64,000 nt of DNA from Paenibacillus wulumuqiensis (GTDB taxonomy: Bacteria; Bacillota; Bacilli; Paenibacillales; Paenibacillaceae). Shown piece after piece: positions 52,209 to 60,481 of this stretch. A program made the position numbers and the translations under genes. The stretch spans positions 186,001 to 250,000 of the forward strand of contig NZ_LAQP01000004.1 of NCBI RefSeq assembly GCF_000971965.1, given 5' to 3'. Position 1 is the stretch's first letter. Every line of letters begins with the position of its first letter. The notes below the pieces were generated by a model that was given only the letters and a program-made list of their open reading frames with translations, did not search any database and was not told the DNA's origin.

Positions 52209-53686
52209 GCGATCAGAAGAACAACAGCAGCCATGGACAGGGTAACTCTGCCGGTCAATCAGCCGGAACAAAGCGCAGTACCCATTCGCGCCGCAACAGC
52301 GGCAGCTCCACTCGCAAACTGTCGGCCCGTGACGTGGCACTCAATGTACTGACCGATGTGGAAGTGGAAGGCTCCTACAGCAACCTCAAGCTTAATCAGG
52401 CGCTTATCCAGGCCAATCTGGAGCGTTCCGATGCCGGACTGGCTACCGAGCTTGTCTATGGTACAATGGCGCATTTGAATACTATTGACTATTTTCTGGA
52501 TCAGCTGGTCACCAAGGGGATGCAGAAGCTGCAGCCATGGGTGCGCAGCTTGCTGCGCATGAGCTTTTACCAGCTTTACTATCTGGATCGCATCCCTGCA
52601 CATGCAGCAGTGAACGAGGCGGTTAATATCGCCAAGCAGCGTGGGCATCAGGGCGTATCCGGCATGGTAAATGGCGTTCTGCGTAATGTGATTCGACAGC
52701 TGGATGAACTTGCGATCCCTGAAGGGCTTCCGGCAGCGCAGCGCATTTCTCTGCAGTATTCCCATCCCCAGTGGATGGTCAAACGCTGGATCAAGCAGTA
52801 CGGGGAAGAGACAGCAGAGCAGATCTGCATGTCTAACAATGAGCCGCCTGCTGTCAGCGTACGGGTCAATACATTCCGCATTTCCCGGGAAGAAATGATG
52901 CGTACATTGAATGAAGCTGGTTATTATGCACAGCCCTCTGCAGTAGCGCCTGATGGCATACTGGTAGGAGGCAGCGGCAATATGGCACTGACGGACTGGT
53001 ATCGCGATGGACTGATCTCCATTCAGGATGAGAGCTCCATGCTGGTCGCCGAGGCCGTGCAGCCGCAGCCCGGCATGAACGTGCTGGACTGCTGCGCAGC
53101 TCCCGGAGGCAAGACGGCGCATATGGCGGAGAAAATGAAAGATCAAGGATGTATTGTCGCCAATGATATCCATGATCATAAGCGCAAGCTGATCGACGAT
53201 CAGGCAGAGCGTCTGCATCTGAATGTGATCGAGACGGCAATTGGGGACGCATTGACACTAGTGGATCGTTACCCGGCTGCTTCCTTTGACCGTATTCTGC
53301 TGGACGCTCCCTGCTCGGGACTTGGCGTAATTCGCCGTAAGCCGGATCTCAAATGGAACAAATCCCCACAGGATATTCAGGATATCTCGGAATTGCAGCA
53401 GCAGCTGATCCAGCAGGTATCCACACTGCTGAAGCCGGGTGGTATTCTGGTCTACAGCACCTGTACGATTGAATACAGCGAGAATGAGTATGTGGTGCGC
53501 CGCTTCCTGGATCACAATTCTGACTTTGAACCGGCAGATACACCGCTGAATCCGCTCAAGGAAGCAGCACAGCAGCGCGGCTCAGCCGGCAAGAAAAGCA
53601 ATGAATCCAGTATCGGACTGCAAATTTTGCCGCAGGATTACCATTCGGACGGATTTTATATTGCGGCTTTGCGCAGAATGAGTTAG
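52205..53686 (+). CDS. rsmB: 16S rRNA (cytosine-967-C5)-methyltransferase
   Basis: SAM-dependent RNA methyltransferase of 493 residues. A Ser/Asn/Gly-rich basic extension (1-38) precedes the NusB-like RNA-binding domain (ARDVALNVLTDVEVEGSYSN), followed by the Rossmann catalytic domain: LDCCAAPGGKTAHMA (SAM), LDAPCSGLGVIRRKPDLKW and VYSTCTIEYSENE with the two catalytic cysteines. Starts at GTG 52205 inside the fmt stop (GTGA). The low-complexity extension is longer than in Bacillus. Confidence 0.95.
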   Translation: MSDQKNNSSHGQGNSAGQSAGTKRSTHSRRNSGSSTRKLSARDVALNVLTDVEVEGSYSNLKLNQALIQANLERSDAGLATELVYGTMAHLNTIDYFLDQLVTKGMQKLQPWVRSLLRMSFYQLYYLDRIPAHAAVNEAVNIAKQRGHQGVSGMVNGVLRNVIRQLDELAIPEGLPAAQRISLQYSHPQWMVKRWIKQYGEETAEQICMSNNEPPAVSVRVNTFRISREEMMRTLNEAGYYAQPSAVAPDGILVGGSGNMALTDWYRDGLISIQDESSMLVAEAVQPQPGMNVLDCCAAPGGKTAHMAEKMKDQGCIVANDIHDHKRKLIDDQAERLHLNVIETAIGDALTLVDRYPAASFDRILLDAPCSGLGVIRRKPDLKWNKSPQDIQDISELQQQLIQQVSTLLKPGGILVYSTCTIEYSENEYVVRRFLDHNSDFEPADTPLNPLKEAAQQRGSAGKKSNESSIGLQILPQDYHSDGFYIAALRRMS

Positions 53687-53806
53687 TATATGGTCTTAGC
53701 ACAACCGATCGATGAACAATAATGGCCTACAGCAGGTACGTCAGACGATGCTCTCGCTTTAAAACAGCAGAAGCTGGCGGGTACCTCTTTAGGCTTTCTT
53801 TTTTTT

Positions 53807-53816
53807 GTGCTAAAAT
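53807..53816 (+). promoter_or_regulatory. Extended -10 promoter of rlmN
   Basis: TG-C-TAAAAT (TAAAAT at 53811-53816) just after an eight-base T-run; no good -35. It may start the rlmN-prpC-prkC-rsgA-rpe transcript. Confidence 0.4.
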
Positions 53817-53906
53817 AGTAAAGATGCAAACCCGATGTAAACCGTATTGTAAATGAACAAAAATGATTTACAAAATAAGATATGAAGAATAGGTGTGATA
53901 AATTCA

Positions 53907-54953
53907 ATGAAACCCTTTATATATGATTATTCCCTGGAGGATCTCCAGGCATGGGTGCAAGAAAATAACGAGCCTGCTTTCCGTGCAGGGCAAATTTTTG
54001 ACTGGCTGTATGTGAAGCGTGTATCTTCTTTCGAGGAAATGACCAACCTTTCCAAAGGACTGCGCGCCAAGCTGAACGACCAGTTTTCTTTTGTGACACT
54101 GAGCGAGATTACCAAGCTGCAATCCAAGGATGGTACCGTAAAATTCCTGTTCGGTCTGCATGATGATCATGCGATTGAGACGGTTATTATGCGTCACAAC
54201 TATGGTAACAGCATCTGTGTAACGACACAGGTCGGCTGCCGGATCGGCTGCACATTCTGTGCATCTACCCTTGGCGGACTGAAGCGTAACCTGACAGCCG
54301 GCGAGATTGTAGCCCAGGTTGTTCAGGCGCAGAAGATTCTGGATGAGACCAATGAGCGTGTCAGCAGTATCGTTATCATGGGTTCCGGCGAACCGTTCGA
54401 GAACTATGAAGCGACCATGAAGTTCCTGCGCATCATGATTCACGAAAAAGGCCTGAATATCGGTCAGCGTCATATTACAGTATCCACAAGCGGTATCGTA
54501 CCGAATATCTACAAATTTGCAGATGAAGAAACCCAGATCAACCTGGCGATCTCCATTCACGCGCCAAATGACAAGCTGCGTTCCAAGCTGATGCCGGTTA
54601 ACCGCCGCTTCCCGTTTGATGATGTGATGAAATCCCTGCATTACTATATGGAAAAAACCGGTCGCCGGATTACGTTTGAGTATGCGTTGATCGGCGGCGT
54701 CAACGACCGTCCGGAGCATGCCGAAGAACTGGCAAACGTCCTCAAAGATATGATGTGCCACGTCAACCTGATCCCTGTCAACTATGTGCCTGAACGTAAC
54801 TATGTGCGTACACCGCGCAAGGATATTTTTGAATTCCAGCGTATACTGGCGGACAAAGGCGTTAACGTAACGATCCGCCGTGAGCAGGGACACGATATCG
54901 CTGCAGCCTGCGGACAGCTGCGTGCGAAGCATATGGAGTCGACAGCGAGGTGA
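53907..54953 (+). CDS. rlmN: Dual-specificity 23S rRNA/tRNA adenine-C2 methyltransferase RlmN
   Basis: Radical-SAM enzyme methylating A2503 of 23S rRNA and A37 of some tRNAs. The 348 residues contain the cluster motif [11 protein letters not shown] (CxxxCxxC), the accessory N-terminal HhH-like domain ([21 protein letters not shown]), [11 protein letters not shown], and the late conserved cysteine in DIAAACGQL used for methyl transfer. ATG 53907 is the family start; GTG 53895 overlaps the AGGTG ribosome site. prpC starts seven bases after the stop. Confidence 0.95.
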   Translation: MKPFIYDYSLEDLQAWVQENNEPAFRAGQIFDWLYVKRVSSFEEMTNLSKGLRAKLNDQFSFVTLSEITKLQSKDGTVKFLFGLHDDHAIETVIMRHNYGNSICVTTQVGCRIGCTFCASTLGGLKRNLTAGEIVAQVVQAQKILDETNERVSSIVIMGSGEPFENYEATMKFLRIMIHEKGLNIGQRHITVSTSGIVPNIYKFADEETQINLAISIHAPNDKLRSKLMPVNRRFPFDDVMKSLHYYMEKTGRRITFEYALIGGVNDRPEHAEELANVLKDMMCHVNLIPVNYVPERNYVRTPRKDIFEFQRILADKGVNVTIRREQGHDIAAACGQLRAKHMESTAR

Positions 54954-54959
54954 GCAGAG

Positions 54960-55733
54960 TTGATTAGAGCAGCGCAACTGAGTGATAAGGGACGCGTTCG
55001 GCAGGTTAATGAGGATTCGGTGTGGATCGGCAATATACAGGAAGAATATACACTTGGTATTGTAGCAGACGGAATGGGCGGCCACCGGGCAGGCGACACA
55101 GCCAGCCAGCTGGCCGTACAGACGATAGTTAGTGATCTGCAGGGACTGGAAGCCGGATTGTCGGCTGAAGCTTTTCGTGCGGCGCTTCATGACGCTATTT
55201 TGCATGCCAACGATATTGTTTTTCATATGGCAAAGACGAACAGCGATTACTATAACATGGGTACCACGGTAGTAGCGGTGCTGCTGCGCGGCAATCAGGG
55301 CGTGATCGGGCATATCGGAGACAGTCGTGCCTATCTGGTCGGTGAGGATGAACTGCGTCTGCTGACGCAGGATCACAGTCTCGTCAACGAGCTGCTCAAG
55401 ACGGGACAGATCAGCCAGGAAGAGGCTGCGGCCCATCCGCGGCGCAATGTGCTGACCCGAGCACTCGGTACGGATTCTGAAGTGAGCGTGGAGTTGGATG
55501 ATATTCAGCTCTCCTCCGGAGAAGTGCTGCTGCTCTGCAGCGACGGTTTGACCAATATGGTCACCGGTGATCAGATCGAGACGGTTGCACTGGCGGGGAT
55601 TCCGCTGGAAGATCGTGCCAAGCATCTGGTCACACTCGCACTGGAAGCCGGTGGCGAAGACAATATTACGGTTGCCCTGTTCGAAATCAATGACTCTGCA
55701 CCCGGGTCGGATACAAAGGGGTGGACATCATGA
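54960..55733 (+). CDS. prpC: PP2C-type serine/threonine phosphatase PrpC
   Basis: Dephosphorylates targets of the PASTA kinase encoded next. The 257 residues carry PP2C metal motifs: SDKGRVRQVNEDSVW, IVADGMGGHRAGD, GHIGDSRAYLV, LLCSDGLTNMV and GGEDNITV. TTG 54960 follows GAGGTGAGCAGAG. The stop overlaps the prkC start (ATGA), so phosphatase and kinase are coupled. Confidence 0.95.
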   Translation: MIRAAQLSDKGRVRQVNEDSVWIGNIQEEYTLGIVADGMGGHRAGDTASQLAVQTIVSDLQGLEAGLSAEAFRAALHDAILHANDIVFHMAKTNSDYYNMGTTVVAVLLRGNQGVIGHIGDSRAYLVGEDELRLLTQDHSLVNELLKTGQISQEEAAAHPRRNVLTRALGTDSEVSVELDDIQLSSGEVLLLCSDGLTNMVTGDQIETVALAGIPLEDRAKHLVTLALEAGGEDNITVALFEINDSAPGSDTKGWTS

Positions 55734-57952
55734 TAGGACGTATTCTCGGCGGCCGCTATGAAGTACTGGAAGAAATCGGCGGCGGTGGTATGGCACTCGT
55801 CTACCGGGCCAAGGATGTACTGCTGAATCGTCATGTAGCGATCAAGGTACTGCGCCAGCAGTTTGTATATGATGAGGAGTTCATCCGCAGATTCCGCCGT
55901 GAAGCACAATCGGCGGCATCGCTGTCTCACCCGAACGTCGTCAGCATCTACGACGTCGGACAGGAAGACGATATTCATTACATCGTTATGGAGTATGTCA
56001 ATGGACAGAACCTGAACGAAATTATCAAAGAACGTGCTCCGCTGCCGGTGGAAGAAGCCGTACGGATTGCGACGCAAATCTGCGATGCGCTGGAACACGC
56101 CCATCATAATCAGATTATTCACCGTGATATCAAGCCTCATAACATATTGATTGGCCGTAATGGACGGGTAAAGGTAACAGACTTCGGGATTGCCCGGGCG
56201 GTTACTTCCACCACCATTACGCAGACCGGCTCTGTGGTCGGTTCTGTACATTATTTTTCTCCCGAGCACGCCAAAGGTGTAACAACAGGAGAAAAATCCG
56301 ATCTCTATTCGCTGGGGATTGTTCTTTACCAGATGCTGACCGGCAGACTTCCGTTTCAGGGAGAAAGCCCGATCAGTGTAGCGCTGAAGCATCTTCAGGA
56401 TGAATTTGAAGATCCGAGACGCATCAATCCGCTGATCCCGCAGAGCGTAGAGAATATCATACTGAAAGCCATGCGCAAAAATCCTGCAGAACGCTATCAT
56501 TCTGCGCACGATATGCTGACGGATCTGGATACCTGTCTGCTGCCGGAACGCAGTACGGAATCCAGAGTCTACTTTGCAAGTAACGATGATGACGAGCAGA
56601 CCAAGGTCGTATCGGCGATTCGTCCCAATTCCATCCCGGTCGGTCTGCCGGATGATGAGGTGCGAAGCATGGAGAGAGACAGAGGCAAAAGCAAAAGCAC
56701 GGCGGCTTCCAAGCAGCAGAACCGCAAAAAAACGATCATTATCGTTTCTTCGGTGCTGGCTGTGCTGCTGATCATGTTCCTCATTGTATTTTATGTAAAT
56801 AAGACGCTGAATGAGGACGAAATTGCCGTACCGAGCGTCACCAACATGACTGAGCAGCAGGCTCAGGTGGAACTCGCAAAATATGGCCTAGACGTTGCGG
56901 AAGAGGTTCATCGTGAGTATCAGGAAGGCATTGCTCCGGGTACGGTATATGAACAGGACCCGCAGCCAAATGCAATGGTCTCAAAAGACACTAAGATCAA
57001 ACTCAGTGTCGCCATGGCCAAGGAACTCAAAAAAATGCCTGACTTTACCAATTCATCCTATGATGATGCCCGTAAGGAATTGATTGAGATGGGCTTCAAG
57101 GATGACCAGATTGTAAGACAGGATGAGAATAATGAAAGCGTGGAAGCGGGCGTAGTATTCGATCAGAAGCCGGGTGCCAATGAAGATGTCGATCCGGAAT
57201 CCCAGCCGGTCACACTCATCGTCAGCAAAGGAGTATCGACGACTTCAGTACCATCTGTAGCCGGAATCAGCCAATCGGATGCACAGTCCAAAATCTCTTC
57301 AGCAGGTCTGAAGGCAGGCAGTGTGCAGCAGGAAGCAAGCTATACGGTCGACAAAGGCAAAGTAACCCGCCAGAATCCACAGCCTGGCGGTTCAGTAGCC
57401 AAAGGAAGTGCGGTTGATATTTGGGTAAGTACCGGTTATCCGCCGGAAGCATTGAATTATACGTATACCGTATCCGTACCACCGGCTACCGCCGGCAAGA
57501 CAAGCAAAATCAATATTGTCTATACGGATGCACGCGGAGCTGACCGTGATTGGGGAACCAAGACGATCGACTCCCGCAAATCGCTTCAGGTCAATATGGT
57601 GCTGGACCCGAACCAGAATGGCGTCGTGAAAGTCTACCGTGATGGACAGTTCCTGGACACGTTTGCGATTGGTTACAATGAAGCCAAGCAGGGTACACTC
57701 CCGGAAGGTGTAGTGGAACCTGAAAATACCGGAGAAGTTACGCCTCCACCGACGACTCCTACTCCACCAGCCGAGGAGACAACTCCTCCGGAAGATGAGG
57801 CAACCGATGATCCAACTGCGGTTAACGGTGAAGGTAAAGGTAATGGAAAGGGCAATGGAAACGGCCAGGGAAATGGCAATGGTCAGGGAAACGGAAATGG
57901 CCAGGGCAATGGAAATACCGATGAGATCGGCAGTGACACAAGCACCCCATAA
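55730..57952 (+). CDS. prkC: PASTA-domain serine/threonine kinase PrkC
   Basis: Membrane kinase of 740 residues that senses muropeptides and signals to wall and translation targets. Kinase domain 1-270 with GGGGMALVYRA, Lys39, HRDIKPHN (Asp133), DFG (151) and SVVGSVHYFSPE. A basic juxtamembrane stretch and one transmembrane helix (about 333-356) lead to three extracellular PASTA repeats (about 365-566), a beta-type domain (570-650), a Pro/Thr-rich spacer and a Gly-Asn repeat tail (GNGQGNGNGQGNG). ATG 55730 is preferred over GTG 55721. PASTA number equals Bacillus PrkC; the PT-spacer and GN tail are extra. Confidence 0.94.
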   Translation: MIGRILGGRYEVLEEIGGGGMALVYRAKDVLLNRHVAIKVLRQQFVYDEEFIRRFRREAQSAASLSHPNVVSIYDVGQEDDIHYIVMEYVNGQNLNEIIKERAPLPVEEAVRIATQICDALEHAHHNQIIHRDIKPHNILIGRNGRVKVTDFGIARAVTSTTITQTGSVVGSVHYFSPEHAKGVTTGEKSDLYSLGIVLYQMLTGRLPFQGESPISVALKHLQDEFEDPRRINPLIPQSVENIILKAMRKNPAERYHSAHDMLTDLDTCLLPERSTESRVYFASNDDDEQTKVVSAIRPNSIPVGLPDDEVRSMERDRGKSKSTAASKQQNRKKTIIIVSSVLAVLLIMFLIVFYVNKTLNEDEIAVPSVTNMTEQQAQVELAKYGLDVAEEVHREYQEGIAPGTVYEQDPQPNAMVSKDTKIKLSVAMAKELKKMPDFTNSSYDDARKELIEMGFKDDQIVRQDENNESVEAGVVFDQKPGANEDVDPESQPVTLIVSKGVSTTSVPSVAGISQSDAQSKISSAGLKAGSVQQEASYTVDKGKVTRQNPQPGGSVAKGSAVDIWVSTGYPPEALNYTYTVSVPPATAGKTSKINIVYTDARGADRDWGTKTIDSRKSLQVNMVLDPNQNGVVKVYRDGQFLDTFAIGYNEAKQGTLPEGVVEPENTGEVTPPPTTPTPPAEETTPPEDEATDDPTAVNGEGKGNGKGNGNGQGNGNGQGNGNGQGNGNTDEIGSDTSTP
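57829..57918 (+). repeat. Gly-Asn coding repeat in prkC
   Basis: About 90 bases of imperfect 12- to 18-base tandem units (GGNAATGGNCAGGGNAA-like) encoding alternating Gly, Asn and Gln/Lys. Likely prone to length change by slippage. Confidence 0.75.
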
Positions 57953-57999
57953 CCGAATGTCGTTATCCAAAATGCAAGATCAATGAGAGGACGGATTAC

Positions 58000-58932
58000 A
58001 TGCCAGAAGGCTTAATCGTCAAAGCGCTAAGCGGATATTATTATGTGAAACCTCAGCAGAATGATGAAGAAGTTCCCGCAGGCCAGCCGGCGACCATTCA
58101 GTGCCGCGGCCGCGGAATCTTCAAAAAAAGAGGAGAGTCTCCTCTGGTAGGCGATCAGGTTATCTATTCATTGACTGAAAATGGAGAAGGCACGGTAGAA
58201 GAAATATTGCCACGGAGGACGGAATTGATCCGTCCTCCTGTGGCTAATATTCGCCAGGCTGTCCTGCTTTTCTCGGTCAAGGAACCCGATCTGAGTCTTA
58301 TCCTGCTGGATAAATTTCTGGTACATATCGAGCATGCGGGCCTGGAACCGTTAATCTGCTTTACCAAAATGGATCTTCTGCGTGCAGAAGACAAAGAAGA
58401 TACCGGAATGCGCGAAGCGGTGGAGCGGGCCAAAAAGCTGTATGAAGATATTGGTTACCAGGTAATTCTGACCAGTGCCGAGCTGGATATGGGTACGGAT
58501 CAGATCCGTCAGGAGCTGAACAACAAGATCAGCATGTTTGCCGGACAGTCCGGTGTGGGCAAGTCTTCCTTGCTGAACAAGGTCATTCCAGGCAGTGATC
58601 TCAATACAAGCGAGATCAGTATGCGCCTTGGCCGCGGTAAGCATACGACCCGTCATGTAGAGTTGATCGAACTGGAAGGCGGCGGTTATGTCGCTGATAC
58701 GCCAGGTTTTAGCCAGTTGAACTTTACACAGCTGGGAGTCGAAGATCTTGGCTCATGCTTCCGTGAATTCAACCGCTATTCGGGCGGCTGCAAATTCCGT
58801 GGTTGTACCCATTTGCATGAACCGGACTGCAAGGTTCTGGATGCACTGGATAACGGTGAGATCGCCAGTACCCGGTACAAGCACTATGAGCAATTTTATC
58901 AGGAAATGAAAGATGAGAAGCGGAGGTATTAA
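58000..58932 (+). CDS. rsgA: Small ribosomal subunit GTPase RsgA
   Basis: Circularly permuted GTPase (310 residues) that helps mature the 30S subunit. An OB fold (1-75, GVIVKALSGYYYV-like GLIVKALSGYYYV) precedes the G domain in order G4 (FTKMD), G1 (GQSGVGKSSLLN), G2/G3 (GRGKHTTRH, DTPGFSQL), and a C-terminal zinc knuckle (CKFRGCTHLHEPDC). In Bacillus RsgA (CpgA) is also a PrkC substrate, which fits its place behind prkC. A strong hairpin lies inside the gene at 58209-58244. Confidence 0.95.
   Translation: MPEGLIVKALSGYYYVKPQQNDEEVPAGQPATIQCRGRGIFKKRGESPLVGDQVIYSLTENGEGTVEEILPRRTELIRPPVANIRQAVLLFSVKEPDLSLILLDKFLVHIEHAGLEPLICFTKMDLLRAEDKEDTGMREAVERAKKLYEDIGYQVILTSAELDMGTDQIRQELNNKISMFAGQSGVGKSSLLNKVIPGSDLNTSEISMRLGRGKHTTRHVELIELEGGGYVADTPGFSQLNFTQLGVEDLGSCFREFNRYSGGCKFRGCTHLHEPDCKVLDALDNGEIASTRYKHYEQFYQEMKDEKRRY
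58209..58244. other. Strong hairpin within rsgA
   Basis: GCCACGGAGGACGGA pairs with TCCGTCCTCCTGTGGC through 15 pairs and a single bulge, loop of five to six bases. It encodes LPRRTELIRPPVAN, so it is under protein constraint as well. Confidence 0.6.
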
Positions 58933-58934
58933 TT

Positions 58935-59597
58935 ATGCATAAGGTGAAAATAGCACCTTCCATTCTGTCGGCCGATTTTGGTAAACTGCTGGCAGAAGTA
59001 GCTGAAGTCGAGCGCGGTGGAGCGGATTGGGTGCATATTGATGTAATGGATGGACACTTTGTACCGAATATTACTTTCGGTGCACCTGTTATGCAGTCCA
59101 TTTCAGCCCATACCGGTCTGTTCAAAGACGTGCATCTGATGATCGAGAATCCGGATCGCTATGTGGAAGATTTCGTCAAAGCGGGTGCACAGATGATTAC
59201 AGTTCATGCAGAAGCCTGTACGCATCTGCATCGGGTTATTCATCTGATCAAGGAACACGGCGTCAAAGCAGGTGTAGCGATCAATCCGGCTACTCCGGCA
59301 GCAGCGATTCGTGAAGTGCTGGAAGATGTCGATCTGGTGCTCGTTATGACCGTGAATCCGGGCTTTGGCGGACAAGCATTTATCCCTCGTACCGTGAACA
59401 AGATCCGCGAAATTCGCAAATGGGCCAATGAAATGGGCCATACGGCTCTGCATATCGAAGTGGATGGTGGCATTACCGCTTCCACAGCCAAACAGGTTGT
59501 CGAAGCAGGTGCGGATGTACTCGTAGCAGGCAGCGCTGTATTCAACACACCGGATCGTGCCAAAGCGATTCAGAGCATTCGTGACAGCCTGCACTAA
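58935..59597 (+). CDS. rpe: Ribulose-phosphate 3-epimerase
   Basis: TIM-barrel enzyme (220 residues) of the pentose phosphate pathway, turning ribulose 5-phosphate into xylulose 5-phosphate; gndA at 5562 makes its substrate. Metal and catalytic motifs: APSILSADF, HIDVMDGHFVPN, HLMIENP, VMTVNPGFGGQ and EVDGGI. GGAGGT precedes ATG 58935, two bases after the rsgA stop. Last gene of the run; ends in a terminator. Confidence 0.96.
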   Translation: MHKVKIAPSILSADFGKLLAEVAEVERGGADWVHIDVMDGHFVPNITFGAPVMQSISAHTGLFKDVHLMIENPDRYVEDFVKAGAQMITVHAEACTHLHRVIHLIKEHGVKAGVAINPATPAAAIREVLEDVDLVLVMTVNPGFGGQAFIPRTVNKIREIRKWANEMGHTALHIEVDGGITASTAKQVVEAGADVLVAGSAVFNTPDRAKAIQSIRDSLH

Positions 59598-59695
59598 GCA
59601 GAATCACATAATGAGAATTTGTTGTACAGAGCATTCTAGAAACAGACGGGATTGGAAGCCAACCAACTTCAATCTAATGCTATTGACTGGCTAAA

Positions 59696-59730
59696 AAAAG
59701 CGCCGATACCTCATCGTATCGGCGCTTTTG
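59696..59730. terminator. Terminator after rpe
   Basis: Arms AAAAGCGCCGATA / TATCGGCGCTTTT with runs on both sides. Confidence 0.9.
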
Positions 59731-59790
59731 CTATATGTTCTACACGTATAATTCCAGGATCATAAGATCAGAGGATACAAAAAAGACAGC

Positions 59791-59823
59791 AAAAAAGCAT
59801 CTCTATGTAAGTAGAGATGCTTT
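59791..59823 (-). terminator. Terminator of rpmB
   Basis: Perfect arms AAAGCATCTCT / AGAGATGCTTT; T-run on the minus strand. Confidence 0.85.
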
Positions 59824-59839
59824 CTTCATCGACATATCA

Positions 59840-60028
59840 TTATACGCGGGTAACTTTACCGGATTTCAAAGCACGAGTACTTACGTATACGCGTTTTGGT
59901 TTACCGTCTACGAGGATGCGAACTTTTTGAACGTTCACGCCCCAAGTACGGCGGTTACGGTTGTTAGCGTGGGATACGTTGTTACCGCTGCCAGCTGTTT
60001 TACCAGTTACATAACATTTACGAGCCAT
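59840..60028 (-). CDS. rpmB: 50S ribosomal protein L28
   Basis: A 62-residue large-subunit protein. [40 protein letters not shown] and ALKSGKV are characteristic. Only one Cys remains, so it is the zinc-free form. Start is the internal ATG with AGGAGGTG upstream; the open frame before it is leader. Lone leftward gene with its own promoter and terminator. Confidence 0.96.
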   Translation of the reverse strand: MARKCYVTGKTAGSGNNVSHANNRNRRTWGVNVQKVRILVDGKPKRVYVSTRALKSGKVTRV

Positions 60029-60079
60029 AGTTACACCTCCTATTTCCGAAAAAGTGCATGAAAACAACACTCATAACAT

Positions 60080-60107
60080 ATTATCACAATCGAGAAAGCA
60101 ACGTCAA
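60080..60107 (-). promoter_or_regulatory. Promoter of rpmB
   Basis: On the minus strand TTGACG (60102-60107), 16-base spacer, GATAAT (60080-60085) with TG upstream. Confidence 0.6.
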
Positions 60108-60290
60108 CACTTCTAAATACTTTATTTATTTCTTTACAGGGTTATAGTACAATATAAGGTAGTTCAATATGTGTTTTTTTTGCATGATCAGCAGGCTGCA
60201 ATCTGCTGGCTGACAGGGTGGCAATGCGGCTCTGCAGAGGTCCGCATGCAGCGGTACAGACCGCATCACATAAGGCTTTGCCCATTATTG

Positions 60291-60307
60291 GTACTTGGTA
60301 CAAGTAC
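60291..60307. promoter_or_regulatory. Perfect 17-base palindrome, operator candidate
   Basis: GTACTTG-GTA-CAAGTAC. It lies 175 bases before the fakA-like start. Size and GTAC half-sites recall lipid-gene operators such as FapR boxes, but I could not compare matrices. Confidence 0.4.
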
Positions 60308-60481
60308 GTGGTTCTAAATTATTTGGAACGGGTGAAGAACAAGCAGCGTATAAGTAACCCATGTACGCTCTTTTACACTACCAATTAGATGACTACTGAA
60401 AATGAAAACTCAACAATGCGTTCTGTCCAAATATCAACCCGGACAGAGCTGGTATGGATACATGAGGAAGGGGAATTTTCT

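Larger units (their letters stand above)
60029..60481 (+). other. Structured region between rpmB and fakA-like gene
   Basis: No open reading frame that looks real. Holds the rpmB promoter, a possible weak rightward promoter (TTTATT, 17 bases, TACAAT, at 60125-60153), hairpins CAGCAG/CTGCTG (60190-60209) and ATGCGG/CCGCAT (60224-60247), and a 17-base palindrome (60291-60307). An Asp23-family gene that often sits here in relatives is absent. Confidence 0.45.

Noticed and set aside
53904-55625. 573-codon open frame antisense to rlmN and prpC
   Set aside because: Spans two certain genes; composition (many His, Arg, Leu, Cys) and lack of motifs mark it as a shadow.
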